A stretch of 64,000 bases of DNA from Deltaproteobacteria bacterium. GTDB lineage: Bacteria > Desulfobacterota > DSM-4660 > Desulfatiglandales > Desulfatiglandaceae. The notes beneath the pieces are model-generated. The model did not search any database. It saw only the letters and a list, made by a program, of their open reading frames with translations, and was not told the origin of the DNA. Positions within the stretch are counted from its first letter, which is position 1; each line of letters starts with the position of its first letter. The position numbers and the translations under genes are program-made. Below are positions 1 through 9,400 of the stretch, piece after piece. Location of the stretch: positions 62,001 through 126,000 of the forward strand of contig JAIPDI010000002.1 in NCBI GenBank assembly GCA_021737785.1, given 5' to 3'.

Positions 1-3000
1 CCGGGACCAGGACCAGGCTCAGAAAGGTGGAGGCCAGCATGCCGCCGAATACGGCCGTGCCCAGGGAATTCCGGCTCGCGGCGCCGGCCCCCGTAGCCAC
101 CACCATCGGAACCACTCCAAGGATAAAGGAAAAGGCGGTCATCAAGATGGGACGCAGCCGTTCCCGCGAGGCATGAACCGCCGCCTCCACAATGGACATG
201 CCCTGGTTCCTCAGTCCGCGGGCGAATTCCACAATCAGAATGGCGTTCTTGCTGGCCAGACCGATGAGCATCACCAATCCGATCTGACAGTAGACGTCAT
301 TGGCGATGCCGCGAATGTGTTGGGCAAGAAGGGCACCCAGAATGGCTAAGGGGACCGCCAGCATTACCATGAGGGGCATGACCCAGCTCTCGTACTGGGC
401 CGCTAAAAACAGGAACGCAAAGATCAGGGCCAGGGTGAAAATATAAGGGGCCATTCCCCCGGCCTTGATCTCCTGATACGCCGTCCCGGTCCATTCATAT
501 CCATATTGACTGGTCAGGTGTTTGGCGGACAACGCCTCCATCGCCTCGATGGCCTGCCCCGAACTGTAACCGGGGGCATTGCCGCCGTAAAGGGAAACCG
601 TGCGGTAAAGATTATAATGCTTGATACTTTGCACTCCCCGGATCTGCTTGACTTTGATCAGGGCGCTCAGGGGCACCATGCTGCCGTCCGCAGCCCGCAC
701 ATAGAGCTTGGCAATATCTTCCCGTTTGGCCCGGTATTCATCTTCAGCCTGAATGAACACCCTGTACACGCGTCCGAATTTATTAAAGTCGTTGACGTAC
801 ATGGACCCCAGGAACGTCTGAAGGGTAGTGAAGATGTCCGAGATGGTGACCTTAAGGCTTTTGGCCTTGGTTCGGTCCAGCTCCACATAAAACTGGGGAT
901 AATTGACCTCAAAGGTGGTGCTCAGAGGGGTCAGACTCGGCTGGTTGCGGCCCTCTTCAATCAGTTTTTCCGCCATGTCCCGAAGCTCGACCAGGCTCCC
1001 TCCGGTAAGATCCTGCAGCTCATATTCAAAGCCGCCGGTGGTGCTGAGTCCTTCGATCGGGGGCGGGGGAAAGGGCATGATAATCGCCTCATTGATCCCC
1101 TGGACCCGGCCCATGAAGTTTCCCATGATGCTGTCAAGGCTCAGCTCAGGGGTATCCCTTTCATCCCACGGCTCCAGCATCACAAAAGCGGCCGCCGATG
1201 CCGGATCCATCGCTGAGTTGAGAAGGTTATAGCCTCCGATGGAGACAAAGCTTCGGACCCCCGGCGTTTCGTGAAGGGCCTTTTCCACCTTGTCGACCAC
1301 GTCGCCGGTTCGATTCAGGGATGCCCCTTCAGGGGCCTGAAGCATGACCATGAAATACCCTTGGTCCTCGGCGGGGACGAATCCGGTGGGCACGATTCTG
1401 AACATATAATAGGTGGCGAGAAAAAGACCCGCAAATACCAGCAGCACCACCACCCACGCCCGGATGAACCATCGGACCCCTTTCAGATACCGGCTTCTGG
1501 ACCATTCAAAGGCCTGGTTGAATTTTCGGAAAAACCAGGTCTGCTTTTTGGGCGTGGGCCGAAGGAGGAGCGCGCACAGGGCCGGACTGAGGGTCAGGGC
1601 ATTAATGGACGAGATGCTCACGGAAAAGGCGATGGTGAGGGCGAACTGGCGATACAGCTGGCCGGTAATGCCGGGCATGAAGGCCACGGGCACAAAGACC
1701 GACATAAGGACCAGGGTGGTGGCGATCACCGGACCTGTCACCTCCCGCATGGCCGCTTTGGTGGCTTCTTTCGGCGTCATGCCTTTTTCGTCGATGCAGC
1801 GGGAGGCGTTTTCCACCACCACGATGGCATCGTCCACCACGATGCCGATGGCCAGCACCAGACCGAACAGGGTCAGCGTGTTAATGGAAAAACCGAATGC
1901 CTGCAGCACCGCAAACGTTCCCACAAGGGACACGGGGATGGCGATGGCGGGGATCAGGGTGGCCCGCCAGTTCTGAAGGAAAACAAAGACCACCAGAAAT
2001 ACCAGCAGCATGGCTATCAGCAGCGTCTTGATGACTTCCTTAATGGACTCCTTCACAAATAGTGTTGTATCGTAACTGATCGCATACTTGAGTCCTTGCG
2101 GAAACCGCTGTGACAGACGTTCCAGATCGCCATACACCTGTTCGGCCACCTGGAGGGCATTGGCGCCCGGCAGTTGAAATACGCCGATGGAGGCCGCCTT
2201 CTCGCTGTTTAGGTGCGCAAACCAGCCGTAGTTCTCAGCCCCCAATTCCACGCGGCCCACATCCTTGACCCGCACCACGGACCCGTCTGTCCGGGTCCGA
2301 ACAATAATGTCCTCAAACTCCTCCGGCGAGGACAACCGGCCCAGGGTGTTGATGGAATAGGTGAATGTCTGATCAGGGGGGGCGGGCGGATCGCCGATCT
2401 TTCCCGCGGCCACCTGGACGTTCTGCTCCTGAACGGCCGCGATGACATCCATGGCGGTCATGTTCATGCTGGTCAGCTTGTCAGGATTCAGCCACAACCG
2501 CATGGCGTATTTTCTTTCGCCGAGGATCTGGACATCCCCCACACCGGGAACCCGTTTCAGGATGTCCACGATGTTGATGGCGGCATAGTTGCTGAGAAAG
2601 AGCTCGTCAAGGGACTCGTCCGGAGAATAGAGGGAGATAATGAGCACAAAATCAGGCGATTGCTTCTGGGTGGTAATCCCGTACCTGCGAACATCCTCAG
2701 GGACCTGGGGCTGGGCCATGGTCACCCGGTTCTGGACGTCCACCGCCGCGATGTCGAGATCATAGCCCACGTCAAAGGTGACGGTAATGTTGCTGGTGCC
2801 GTCGTTGGAGCTGATGGAAGACATGTAGGTCATCCCTTCCACGCCGTTGATCTGCTCCTCGATGGGGGTGGTGACGGTTTTCTCCACCACCTCGGCACTG
2901 GCGCCGGTGTAGGAGGCGTTGACCTGGACCGTGGGCGGCGTTATCTGGGGAAACTGTGCGATGGGGAGCAGGTTGATGCAGACAGCACCTGCCAGCGATA

Positions 3001-3058
3001 TCACGATGGAAATCACGCCTGCGAAAATGGGTCGCTCAATGAAGAAATCGACAAACAT
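1..3058 (-). CDS. RND multidrug efflux pump, AcrB/HAE1 type (3' end outside window)
   Basis: Inner-membrane proton-driven pump that exports hydrophobic or amphiphilic compounds through a periplasmic adaptor and a TolC channel. About 1019 codons are visible; AcrB-type pumps are about 1030-1050 residues, so only the extreme C-terminus is missing. The start MFVDFFIERP is typical of the family. The fourth transmembrane segment carries VDDAIVVVENA, with the paired aspartates of the proton relay. The C-terminal part contains a second membrane block ending in GLASKNAILIVEFA and the PILMTAFSFILG stretch. It is the last gene of a minus-strand trio, 20 bp after the adaptor, so co-expression is likely. 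The substrate cannot be read from sequence. Confidence 0.96.
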   Translation of the reverse strand, partial: MFVDFFIERPIFAGVISIVISLAGAVCINLLPIAQFPQITPPTVQVNASYTGASAEVVEKTVTTPIEEQINGVEGMTYMSSISSNDGTSNITVTFDVGYDLDIAAVDVQNRVTMAQPQVPEDVRRYGITTQKQSPDFVLIISLYSPDESLDELFLSNYAAINIVDILKRVPGVGDVQILGERKYAMRLWLNPDKLTSMNMTAMDVIAAVQEQNVQVAAGKIGDPPAPPDQTFTYSINTLGRLSSPEEFEDIIVRTRTDGSVVRVKDVGRVELGAENYGWFAHLNSEKAASIGVFQLPGANALQVAEQVYGDLERLSQRFPQGLKYAISYDTTLFVKESIKEVIKTLLIAMLLVFLVVFVFLQNWRATLIPAIAIPVSLVGTFAVLQAFGFSINTLTLFGLVLAIGIVVDDAIVVVENASRCIDEKGMTPKEATKAAMREVTGPVIATTLVLMSVFVPVAFMPGITGQLYRQFALTIAFSVSISSINALTLSPALCALLLRPTPKKQTWFFRKFNQAFEWSRSRYLKGVRWFIRAWVVVLLVFAGLFLATYYMFRIVPTGFVPAEDQGYFMVMLQAPEGASLNRTGDVVDKVEKALHETPGVRSFVSIGGYNLLNSAMDPASAAAFVMLEPWDERDTPELSLDSIMGNFMGRVQGINEAIIMPFPPPPIEGLSTTGGFEYELQDLTGGSLVELRDMAEKLIEEGRNQPSLTPLSTTFEVNYPQFYVELDRTKAKSLKVTISDIFTTLQTFLGSMYVNDFNKFGRVYRVFIQAEDEYRAKREDIAKLYVRAADGSMVPLSALIKVKQIRGVQSIKHYNLYRTVSLYGGNAPGYSSGQAIEAMEALSAKHLTSQYGYEWTGTAYQEIKAGGMAPYIFTLALIFAFLFLAAQYESWVMPLMVMLAVPLAILGALLAQHIRGIANDVYCQIGLVMLIGLASKNAILIVEFARGLRNQGMSIVEAAVHASRERLRPILMTAFSFILGVVPMVVATGAGAASRNSLGTAVFGGMLASTFLSLVLVP

Positions 3059-3078
3059 AGGGCTTAAATGGGGCGCGC

Positions 3079-4353
3079 CTATTCACCGCACGTGGACGGC
3101 CCGCTGGTTCCTTTTCCCGCCTCAGTAGGAGTTGCTGCTTGCGATTTACCGTGGTCGGTTGCGGAAGCCGACTGTTTATCGTCCGAATGAAGCGACTTAT
3201 CGCTGTCCTCTTCCGGGTTCCCCACCTGGTTATTCCGGAGTTGGACCGTCATGCCCTGGCGGACCATCTGCAGACCCTCGGTGATGACGAGTTCCCCCGC
3301 CTTCAGACCTTTCCAGATGATCTTCCGGTGATCGTACAGGAATCCCACCTGGACCGCCCGTTTTTCCACCGTGTTGTCCTTTGTCACCACATAGACATAC
3401 ATTCCGGTCTGGTCTTCGGAAATCGCCTTTTCAGAAATCAAGGGGGTATCTGCCACCTCGCACAGGAAGAGACTGGCCTGAACATAGATGCCCGGGAGCA
3501 GCGTCTTTTCAGGATTCGGGATGACAGCCCTCATATTGATGGTGTTGGCCGCGGGATCTGCTCTGTTGTCGATGAAGTCCACCGTTCCCGGGTACGCATG
3601 GGTACTGCCGTCGGACAGCTTGATGTCTACAGGGATATCTTTCTTCTGCCGGTGCTTCAGGATCAGACGCAGGTCCTTTTCACTGGGACTGAAATAGGCA
3701 TAAATAGGGTCCAACTGCGCAATGGTGGCCAGTTTGGTATCATCACCCGCGCCCACCAGGTTGCCCACATTCACCAAGGTGCGACCGATGCGCCCGTTGA
3801 TCGGGGAGTACATGGTGCAATACCCAAGATTGAGCCGGTCCTGCCTGATCTTAGCCAAATCCGCCTTGACCGCTGCGGCCGCCTCCCGTGCCCTGGTCTC
3901 GTAATCCTCAAAGGCCTCCTGGGTTACAAAATCCCTTTCCGCAAGGGGCCGGTATCGGTCCACCTGATCCTGAGCAAACGAAAGCGCCGCATTATCCTGG
4001 GCCAATTGGGCCAGGCTCCGTTCCAGCTCCGCCTCATAGGGGGCCTTTTCAATGACGAAAATCAGATCCCCTTTGCGGACATCCGATCCCTCCACAAATC
4101 GTCGCTCTTCCAAAAAACCCTCCACCCGGGCGCGGATATCCACGACCTTGACCGATTCCGTAGTGGCCACATAGTTGAGGTGAACCGGAACCGTCCGAAG
4201 GACCACTTTTTCCACCGTAACGCTGGGAGGGGGCGGCTTGGAGGGCTGTTCCTGTTCATTCTTGCATCCCCAGAAAAAAAACACCGCAATAAGCGGCAAT
4301 GCCGCCGCAAGGATGATGGATCGTGTTGTCGGAACCCGCAAATTAACGGCCAT
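3079..4353 (-). CDS. RND efflux periplasmic adaptor (HlyD/AcrA family)
   Basis: Membrane fusion protein of 424 residues linking the RND pump to its outer-membrane channel. I chose the start at MAVNLRVPTT because it is followed at once by a hydrophobic export segment ending FFFWGC, a weak lipobox, so it is probably a lipoprotein or N-terminally anchored. Then come the lipoyl/barrel-sandwich half (GFLEERRFVEGSDVRKG), an alpha-helical hairpin (about residues 95-165) and the second lipoyl half (YSPINGRIGRTLVNVG). The C-terminal about 60 residues are polar and low in complexity. An in-frame ATG 42 bp upstream lies further inside tolC and is less likely. The gene overlaps the upstream channel gene by 11 bp. 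Confidence 0.93.
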   Translation of the reverse strand: MAVNLRVPTTRSIILAAALPLIAVFFFWGCKNEQEQPSKPPPPSVTVEKVVLRTVPVHLNYVATTESVKVVDIRARVEGFLEERRFVEGSDVRKGDLIFVIEKAPYEAELERSLAQLAQDNAALSFAQDQVDRYRPLAERDFVTQEAFEDYETRAREAAAAVKADLAKIRQDRLNLGYCTMYSPINGRIGRTLVNVGNLVGAGDDTKLATIAQLDPIYAYFSPSEKDLRLILKHRQKKDIPVDIKLSDGSTHAYPGTVDFIDNRADPAANTINMRAVIPNPEKTLLPGIYVQASLFLCEVADTPLISEKAISEDQTGMYVYVVTKDNTVEKRAVQVGFLYDHRKIIWKGLKAGELVITEGLQMVRQGMTVQLRNNQVGNPEEDSDKSLHSDDKQSASATDHGKSQAATPTEAGKGTSGPSTCGE

Positions 4354-5929
4354 CGGCGGCACCCTCCCCCTTTTCCAGAGATATGGACAGATCATTCAGA
4401 CTCTCGGCAGGAAGTCCCGCACCGATGGCATGCACGAGCTCTGCGTATGAGGTGAAGAGGCTGGTCCGGGCCCCCACCCGCTGGGCCCGAGCCGCGGCCA
4501 GCTGGCTCTGGGCATTGAGCAATTCCACGATATCCGCTGCCCCGGCCCGGTACCGCGCCAAAGAGACCTTGTAAGATTCGCTGGAACTGGTCAGGAGTGT
4601 TTCGCTGGTCTCAACCGCCTGGGCCGCGGTATGGACGTTATAATAGGCGGACCAAACATCCGCGATCACCGACTCCTCTTTTGCCCGAAGGGCCGCCCGC
4701 GCCGCTTCCAGGGAAGCCTTCGCCTCCCGGACCCTGTTCCGGAGAGAAAACCCCTCAAAAATAGGAATCTGCAGCGCGAGCCCCCCGTAGTAGTTGGTAT
4801 CGTCTCCTTCATAATCGATCCCGCCGACCTTCCCGTCCACCGCTGTCCATCCGGCATTCCCCGTGGCAATCAGCTTCGGCCACAGGGCGGACTCGGATTT
4901 TTTGAGTTCCGCTTCACCCTGACGCACGGCTGCGCGGGCGGCCGCCAGATCCGGTCGGTCGCGCACGGCCAGCTCGATCAGCTGTTTGGTGTTCTGCTCC
5001 ATTCGATTCAAGGGAATATCCCCGGGGGCTTCGGCCACGTCAAAGGCCGTGTTGGCAGGCCATCCGACAGCGGTCGCCAGTCGGCCGCGGGAAACCTGCA
5101 CCGCCCCCCGATCGGCCACCAGGTCGAGACGAACCTGATCTGCATTGGACCGGGCCTGCAATACATCGGCAACGGTACTCACGCCTGCATTTTTCCGCTC
5201 CTCGGTAGAGCGCAGGCTGGTCAAGGCCTCCTTCAGGCTCACCTCTGACGCACGCACCCTGGCCTTGTTGCCCAGATACTCATAATAGGCCTGGGGCACA
5301 TCGCGGAGAAGGTCCTGGATGCTCTGGTTGTGGTTCCAGTTGGCGGCGATCAGGGCCTGCCGGGCGCTCTCAGCAGCGGCCTCCCGGCCCCCGAAGTCGA
5401 GGAGAAGATAGCTGAGACTGACGCCTATATCTCCATATACCCCTTTGAACGGACCCAGACTCGATGCCTGGGATAATTTTCCACCGGTCCCGCTCACGTC
5501 CGCGCTCACCGTCGGATAGTAGCTCCCGCGGGCGGCGCCCCATTCAGCGGCCGCAGCCCTGGCCCGTTCCCAGGCCGCGCGGGTGGTGGGGTTGATCTGA
5601 AGGGCGATGTCCACGAGTTGGGCCAGGTTCAGTTTGTCCCTGAACGGGGCAAGGTCTTCAGGGATACCCGGCTGTCTTTCATCAGGGAGCAGATCCGCCC
5701 TTGTCTCCCTGGGGACCTCATAGGCTTTTCCGGGAACCGTTGACACATATCGCCCGGGATCCAGCTCGGGAAGGTCTTTTTGACATCCCGGACCCGCCGC
5801 CGCCAATGCAACGGACAGGAAGAGGGATGTTATTCCCCCCTGCAGTTTCTTAGAGAGCCGCGACCGATCCGACACACGGCCATCGGCTGTCAGCCGCGGG
5901 CGGGCGGCGTCTCTTTTCCTGACAATCAT
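4343..5929 (-). CDS. TolC-type outer-membrane efflux lipoprotein (NodT/OprM-like)
   Basis: Outer-membrane channel component of 528 residues for the adjacent adaptor and RND pump. A basic N-terminus and hydrophobic segment ending AAAGPGC give a likely lipoprotein signal. Two TolC repeats follow, with long Ala/Arg-rich coiled-coil helices (for example EAKASLEAARAALRAKEE and LNAQSQLAAARAQRVGART). I placed the start at MIVRKRDAARP (5929). The frame stays open to an ATG at 6013, but those 28 codons come from a dispersed repeat also found near 28.7 and 54.1 kb, so they are not believable coding sequence. It is the first gene of the efflux trio and its end overlaps the adaptor gene. Confidence 0.93.
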   Translation of the reverse strand: MIVRKRDAARPRLTADGRVSDRSRLSKKLQGGITSLFLSVALAAAGPGCQKDLPELDPGRYVSTVPGKAYEVPRETRADLLPDERQPGIPEDLAPFRDKLNLAQLVDIALQINPTTRAAWERARAAAAEWGAARGSYYPTVSADVSGTGGKLSQASSLGPFKGVYGDIGVSLSYLLLDFGGREAAAESARQALIAANWNHNQSIQDLLRDVPQAYYEYLGNKARVRASEVSLKEALTSLRSTEERKNAGVSTVADVLQARSNADQVRLDLVADRGAVQVSRGRLATAVGWPANTAFDVAEAPGDIPLNRMEQNTKQLIELAVRDRPDLAAARAAVRQGEAELKKSESALWPKLIATGNAGWTAVDGKVGGIDYEGDDTNYYGGLALQIPIFEGFSLRNRVREAKASLEAARAALRAKEESVIADVWSAYYNVHTAAQAVETSETLLTSSSESYKVSLARYRAGAADIVELLNAQSQLAAARAQRVGARTSLFTSYAELVHAIGAGLPAESLNDLSISLEKGEGAADGR

Positions 5930-5972
5930 GGGGTTATCCTCAGATAAAACATCGATCGGAGGTTGTGTATTG

Positions 5973-6050
5973 GAATCTTTGGTTGTAATCCCGCCTTGCG
6001 GGACACCATGCAAAGAAGTTGGTGTCTTATCGGTAAGCGCGTGGGGGTCT
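5973..6050 (-). repeat. Dispersed REP-like repeat, copy 1
   Basis: About 78 bp, read on the minus strand, resembling 28662-28727 and 54030-54108. The shared core contains CATGGTGTCCCGCAAGGCGG, whose TCCCGC/GCGGGA arms with an AAG loop form a perfect 6-bp hairpin. It lies between uspA and the tolC-type gene and creates a misleading in-frame ATG for the latter. Confidence 0.8.
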
Positions 6051-6086
6051 CTTTGTCCCGGCCAAGGGCGGCGTTCTTCATCGCTA

Positions 6087-6506
6087 TCATTTGACCAGCA
6101 TTACCGGACACTGGGCCAGGATACCCACCTTGTAGCTGATGGTCCCCCACCCCTGGGCCCTGTCCTCCACATCTATACGGTGCGATTTCATGATAATCAA
6201 ATCGATCTGGTTTTCGTTTGCAAACCTGAGGATCTCCTGGGCCCGGTTACCGTATATGACCGCCGGCGCGAAATCGACCCGGCGCTTCCGGTATGGGGCA
6301 ATCATGGCGTTGAGGTCCTTGAAGGACTTCTCCTCGAGCCTGGTATAGAAATCTCTGAACTCGTCAAAAGTGGTATTGGCGATAACCTCTATGACATGGA
6401 GCAGATGAATTTTTCCCTTATCGATGGAGCAGAGTTTTACGGCGATATCAAGGGCATGGCTGTTCTTGTCGGAAGAATCCGTGGGAACCAAGATATTCTG
6501 GAACAT
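6087..6506 (-). CDS. Universal stress protein, UspA family
   Basis: Single USP domain of 139 residues, cytoplasmic, start MFQNILVPTDSS. The beginning and the end (ILAQCPVMLVK) match the family. The usual nucleotide-binding loop of the ATP-binding subgroup (G-2x-G-9x-G-S/T) is not evident: the region reads MKSHRIDVEDRAQGWG instead, so it may be a non-ATP-binding member. The gene starts 11 bp after the acyl-CoA ligase stop, which suggests one transcript. The physiological partner is unknown. Confidence 0.92.
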   Translation of the reverse strand: MFQNILVPTDSSDKNSHALDIAVKLCSIDKGKIHLLHVIEVIANTTFDEFRDFYTRLEEKSFKDLNAMIAPYRKRRVDFAPAVIYGNRAQEILRFANENQIDLIIMKSHRIDVEDRAQGWGTISYKVGILAQCPVMLVK

Positions 6507-6517
6507 GCTTTTTTCTC

Positions 6518-8254
6518 CTATTTGTTTATTTTTTTCAACGCTTCATCCCGGAGAACCCGCCTCAGGACCTTTCCCACCACCGAAGTGGGGAGACTCTCCC
6601 GGAATTCGATAGACCGGGGCCGCTTGTACCCGGACAGCCGGTGCTTGCAGAACTCGAGGAACTCCTCCTCGGTGGCAGTCTGGCCTTCCTTCAGCTGAAC
6701 AAAGGCCTTGACCGCCTCTCCGGTATGAGGATCCGGGACCCCTACCACCGCAGCCAGAGCGACCTTTGGATGGGTGTACAACACCTCTTCAATCTCCTTG
6801 GGATAGGCATTGAATCCCCCCACGATGATCATGTCCTTTTTTCGATCCGTAATGATCAGAAATCCGTCCTCATCAAAATGACCGATATCACCGGTGAGAA
6901 AATACCGGTTTCCCTCTATCTCTCGGAATACCTCCTTATTTGCCTCGGGCTTATTCCAGTACTCCAGCATGACCTGGGGTCCGGATGCAGCGATTTCGCC
7001 ATCGTCGCCCGCAGGCAGTTCCTGGATTCCGGTCTCCAGGTCGACGATCTTTATATCCACGCTCAGATAGGGCATCCCCACCGATCCCACCTTGCGCCGG
7101 TCAGCATCGGTCGGGTTGAGTGTAATAACAGGGGAGGTCTCGGTAAGGCCGTACCCCTCGAAAATGACCGCACCGGTCTTCTCCTCAAACTGTCTGATGA
7201 CCTCCACCGGCAGCGGAGCCGCCCCCGAACCGCATCCCACAACGGAAGAGAGGTCGAATTTGTCAATCAATGGATGATGGACAAAGGCGGAATAGATGGT
7301 GGGGACCCCCACAACAATGGTCACCTTGTATTTTTCGATCGATTTGAGAACCTCTGTGAACGGCGGTTTCCCGGCTTTGGGATCCGGGATGCAGACCAAC
7401 CTGGAGGCATTCCTGCAGCTTGTCAGCATGCAGAGGGTCAGGCCGAAGCTGTGATACCAGGGGAGCACCCCGAGATACGTATGGGCCCCCCCTTTTTCGA
7501 TCATCTGCGCAGGTCCTGAATCCTCGGGAATGCGTACCCATTGCTCGGTGCTCAACACATTTGAAAGGAGGTTGGCATGGCTCAGGCACGCCCCCTTGGG
7601 GACCCCCGTTGTCCCGCCGGTGTAGAGAACCAGGGCCTGGTCGTTGAGCGCATCGATGGAAAGCCGGGGGGGCTCGGGCCGGGCCGACCGGAGGATTTCA
7701 TCGAAAAGGAAATGTCCGGGTTCATGGTGGTCGGCCCTTGGAATTTTCCCCAGCAATGATCCTATAACCCCTTTGATCCTGGGGAGATAGGTCTTTACAT
7801 TACAAACGACCACGGTCTCCACCTCGGAGCCGATGACGGCCTTGGCCGCGGTAGGATAAAACTCAGGGTGATCCATGACAAAGACGGCCTTGGCGCCCGA
7901 ATCCTTGAGTTGAAAGTTCAACTCCGACGCCCGGTACAGCGGATTACAGGTGACGCACACCCCCCCTGCCTTGAGGATGCCGAAAAAGATCTCGGGGTAA
8001 TGGGGAAGATTCGGAAGAAAGATGGCTACCCGATCCTTTGGTCGGACGCCCCGCGAGACCAGAAAATCGGCAACGCGGTCGGCCGCATCCTTCACCTGAG
8101 CGAAGGTGCGGGTAAAGCCATTAAAGATGGTATAGATTTTATCCGGATAATCACGCGCTGCCTCATCTAATATAGAGAACAGGGGCTTGTCATATCCGGT
8201 GATTTCATACGGAACCCCTTCAGGCCATTTCTGACCATGCCACAATTTAGACAT
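6518..8254 (-). CDS. Long-chain fatty-acid--CoA ligase (AMP-binding, FadD-like)
   Basis: Activates a carboxylic acid, probably a fatty acid, to its CoA thioester through an acyl-adenylate; 578 residues. The adenylation core motifs are in order: LYTGGTTGVPKG (P-loop), GYGLTETSP, TGDIGHFDEDGFL and DRKKDMIIVGGFNAYPKEIE, followed by the C-terminal SGYKRPRSIEF lysine region. The start MSKLWHGQ is preferred over an ATG ten codons upstream because GGGAG sits 6 nt before it. No membrane segment is apparent. It heads a two-gene unit with the universal stress gene. Chain-length specificity cannot be derived from sequence alone. Confidence 0.93.
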   Translation of the reverse strand: MSKLWHGQKWPEGVPYEITGYDKPLFSILDEAARDYPDKIYTIFNGFTRTFAQVKDAADRVADFLVSRGVRPKDRVAIFLPNLPHYPEIFFGILKAGGVCVTCNPLYRASELNFQLKDSGAKAVFVMDHPEFYPTAAKAVIGSEVETVVVCNVKTYLPRIKGVIGSLLGKIPRADHHEPGHFLFDEILRSARPEPPRLSIDALNDQALVLYTGGTTGVPKGACLSHANLLSNVLSTEQWVRIPEDSGPAQMIEKGGAHTYLGVLPWYHSFGLTLCMLTSCRNASRLVCIPDPKAGKPPFTEVLKSIEKYKVTIVVGVPTIYSAFVHHPLIDKFDLSSVVGCGSGAAPLPVEVIRQFEEKTGAVIFEGYGLTETSPVITLNPTDADRRKVGSVGMPYLSVDIKIVDLETGIQELPAGDDGEIAASGPQVMLEYWNKPEANKEVFREIEGNRYFLTGDIGHFDEDGFLIITDRKKDMIIVGGFNAYPKEIEEVLYTHPKVALAAVVGVPDPHTGEAVKAFVQLKEGQTATEEEFLEFCKHRLSGYKRPRSIEFRESLPTSVVGKVLRRVLRDEALKKINK

Positions 8255-8800
8255 ATCATACTCCCATCGGTTGTTATTCAGCAATCCATTCGCGACCCTG
8301 CGTCGGCTCCGGAGTTGCTGTGAAACCGTTATTTATATCACAGAAAAGACAATGGATCAATTCGGAAAATGAAGTCTGAACAGTCCCCCCGACATCCCCT
8401 TGAACCGATAAAACTACGTATGCCGCTCAAAGGATACATTTCTTTAGAGGATTGGGTTTTGGAAAGGAGAATGTGCCCCAGGCTGATTGTCGGCAGGCAT
8501 CCGGTCTTCCATATCGTCAAAGAGATGCCAGACAGGTCCGCTGAAACCCTCCCCGGCGCCCACGCTTTTACCGTCTGCGGGTCATGGGAATTTTGGATCT
8601 CAACAAAACTTCAGGCTTTTGAGGATATGATAAAATATCCGGCAGGGGATCTCATTAGAAAAAACCGAAACCATAAGGGGACCGTAACACCCGATGATCG
8701 GTCCTTCCCCTTTATGCACCCATACCCTCCCCGAACTGCTTCAAGGAGGTTGTCCGGCCATTCCGGATTTGTCACAGGCGAGGTCTGTCAGGTCCGACGG
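8255..8800. other. Intergenic region without a confident gene
   Basis: About 545 bp between the heme gene cluster and the acyl-CoA ligase. A plus-strand frame is open from an ATG at 8369 to 8863, but it has no good ribosome site, no recognisable domain and runs 63 bp into the siroheme-decarboxylase gene on the other strand. I treat it as chance. No clear promoter or terminator was seen. Confidence 0.5.
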
Positions 8801-9247
8801 TTACACATCGAAATCCACCTTGATCTTGAACATCTTTTCCGCAGGCAGGTTGAGGATTTCTGAGATCCCCGTCTCATCGGAAATATCTCTCAAAGCATTC
8901 TCAATAAAATTAATATCTTCTGCAATAAAGGTGAACCAGATATTATAGGTATTGTTTCTCAGATAATTGTGGGTTACCCCGGGATACCGGTTAACCCGTT
9001 CAACAAAGCGCTCGATCTTCTCCTCAGGGACCTTGGCAGCGCAGAGGGTGCTCACAAAATTGAGCCGGGAAGAGTGGAAATTGCCGCCGATGCGACGGAT
9101 AATCCCCTTCTCCTTGAGCCTTCTGACAGCCGCCAGCACCTCGTCTTCGGTTAGATTAAGCTTTTTCCCAAGCTCCTGGTAAGGACGGGACGTAATAGGG
9201 AAATCAGACTGGATTTCATTCAGGATCTTTCTGTCAATCGGGGTCAT
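8801..9247 (-). CDS. Siroheme decarboxylase subunit (AhbA/AhbB type, Lrp/AsnC-like)
   Basis: Part of the alternative heme pathway in which siroheme is decarboxylated to 12,18-didecarboxysiroheme. The 148-residue protein starts MTPIDRKILNEIQSDFP: a winged-helix half (EDEVLAAVRRLKEKGIIRRIGG) followed by an AsnC-like ligand half with GVTHNYLRNNTYNIWFTF, a signature of the AhbA/AhbB/NirDL family. The frame stays open 59 codons upstream, but that part is derived from a repeat and holds no domain. The family normally works as an AhbA-AhbB pair; only one is here and I cannot say which. It lies immediately downstream of ahbD. Confidence 0.85.
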   Translation of the reverse strand: MTPIDRKILNEIQSDFPITSRPYQELGKKLNLTEDEVLAAVRRLKEKGIIRRIGGNFHSSRLNFVSTLCAAKVPEEKIERFVERVNRYPGVTHNYLRNNTYNIWFTFIAEDINFIENALRDISDETGISEILNLPAEKMFKIKVDFDV

Positions 9248-9366
9248 AGCGTCTTTAGGTTTGTTGGATTTATTGAGTGCATCCGGCGCAAGGCCCAAGG
9301 AATTCCATAAGCGATCCGCCATCCAGTTTAGAGTGCTCAAGGCTGAAAGGGACAACCAATAACAAT

Positions 9367-9400
9367 CATCCAGTATCCAGTATCCAGAACCCAGTATCAA
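9367..9400 (-). repeat. Heptamer array, CCAGTAT family (copy A)
   Basis: About five 7-nt units (TGGATAC/TGGTTCT type on the minus strand), beginning at the ahbD stop codon. Same family as 10432-10526, 10909-10937, 13203-13238 and 34475-34521. Confidence 0.85.

Noticed and set aside
3139-4455. Long open plus-strand frame opposite the efflux adaptor gene
   Set aside because: Its product has no domain and mirrors the codon pattern of the adaptor on the minus strand; similar frames lie opposite the RND pump and the PaaK-like ligase (60439-61977).
5930-6013. N-terminal extension of the TolC-type protein
   Set aside because: The 28 codons derive from a dispersed repeat and precede a proper start with signal sequence.
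8369-8863. 164-codon plus-strand frame in the spacer after the heme operon
   Set aside because: No ribosome site, no recognisable domain, and overlap with a well-supported gene on the other strand.
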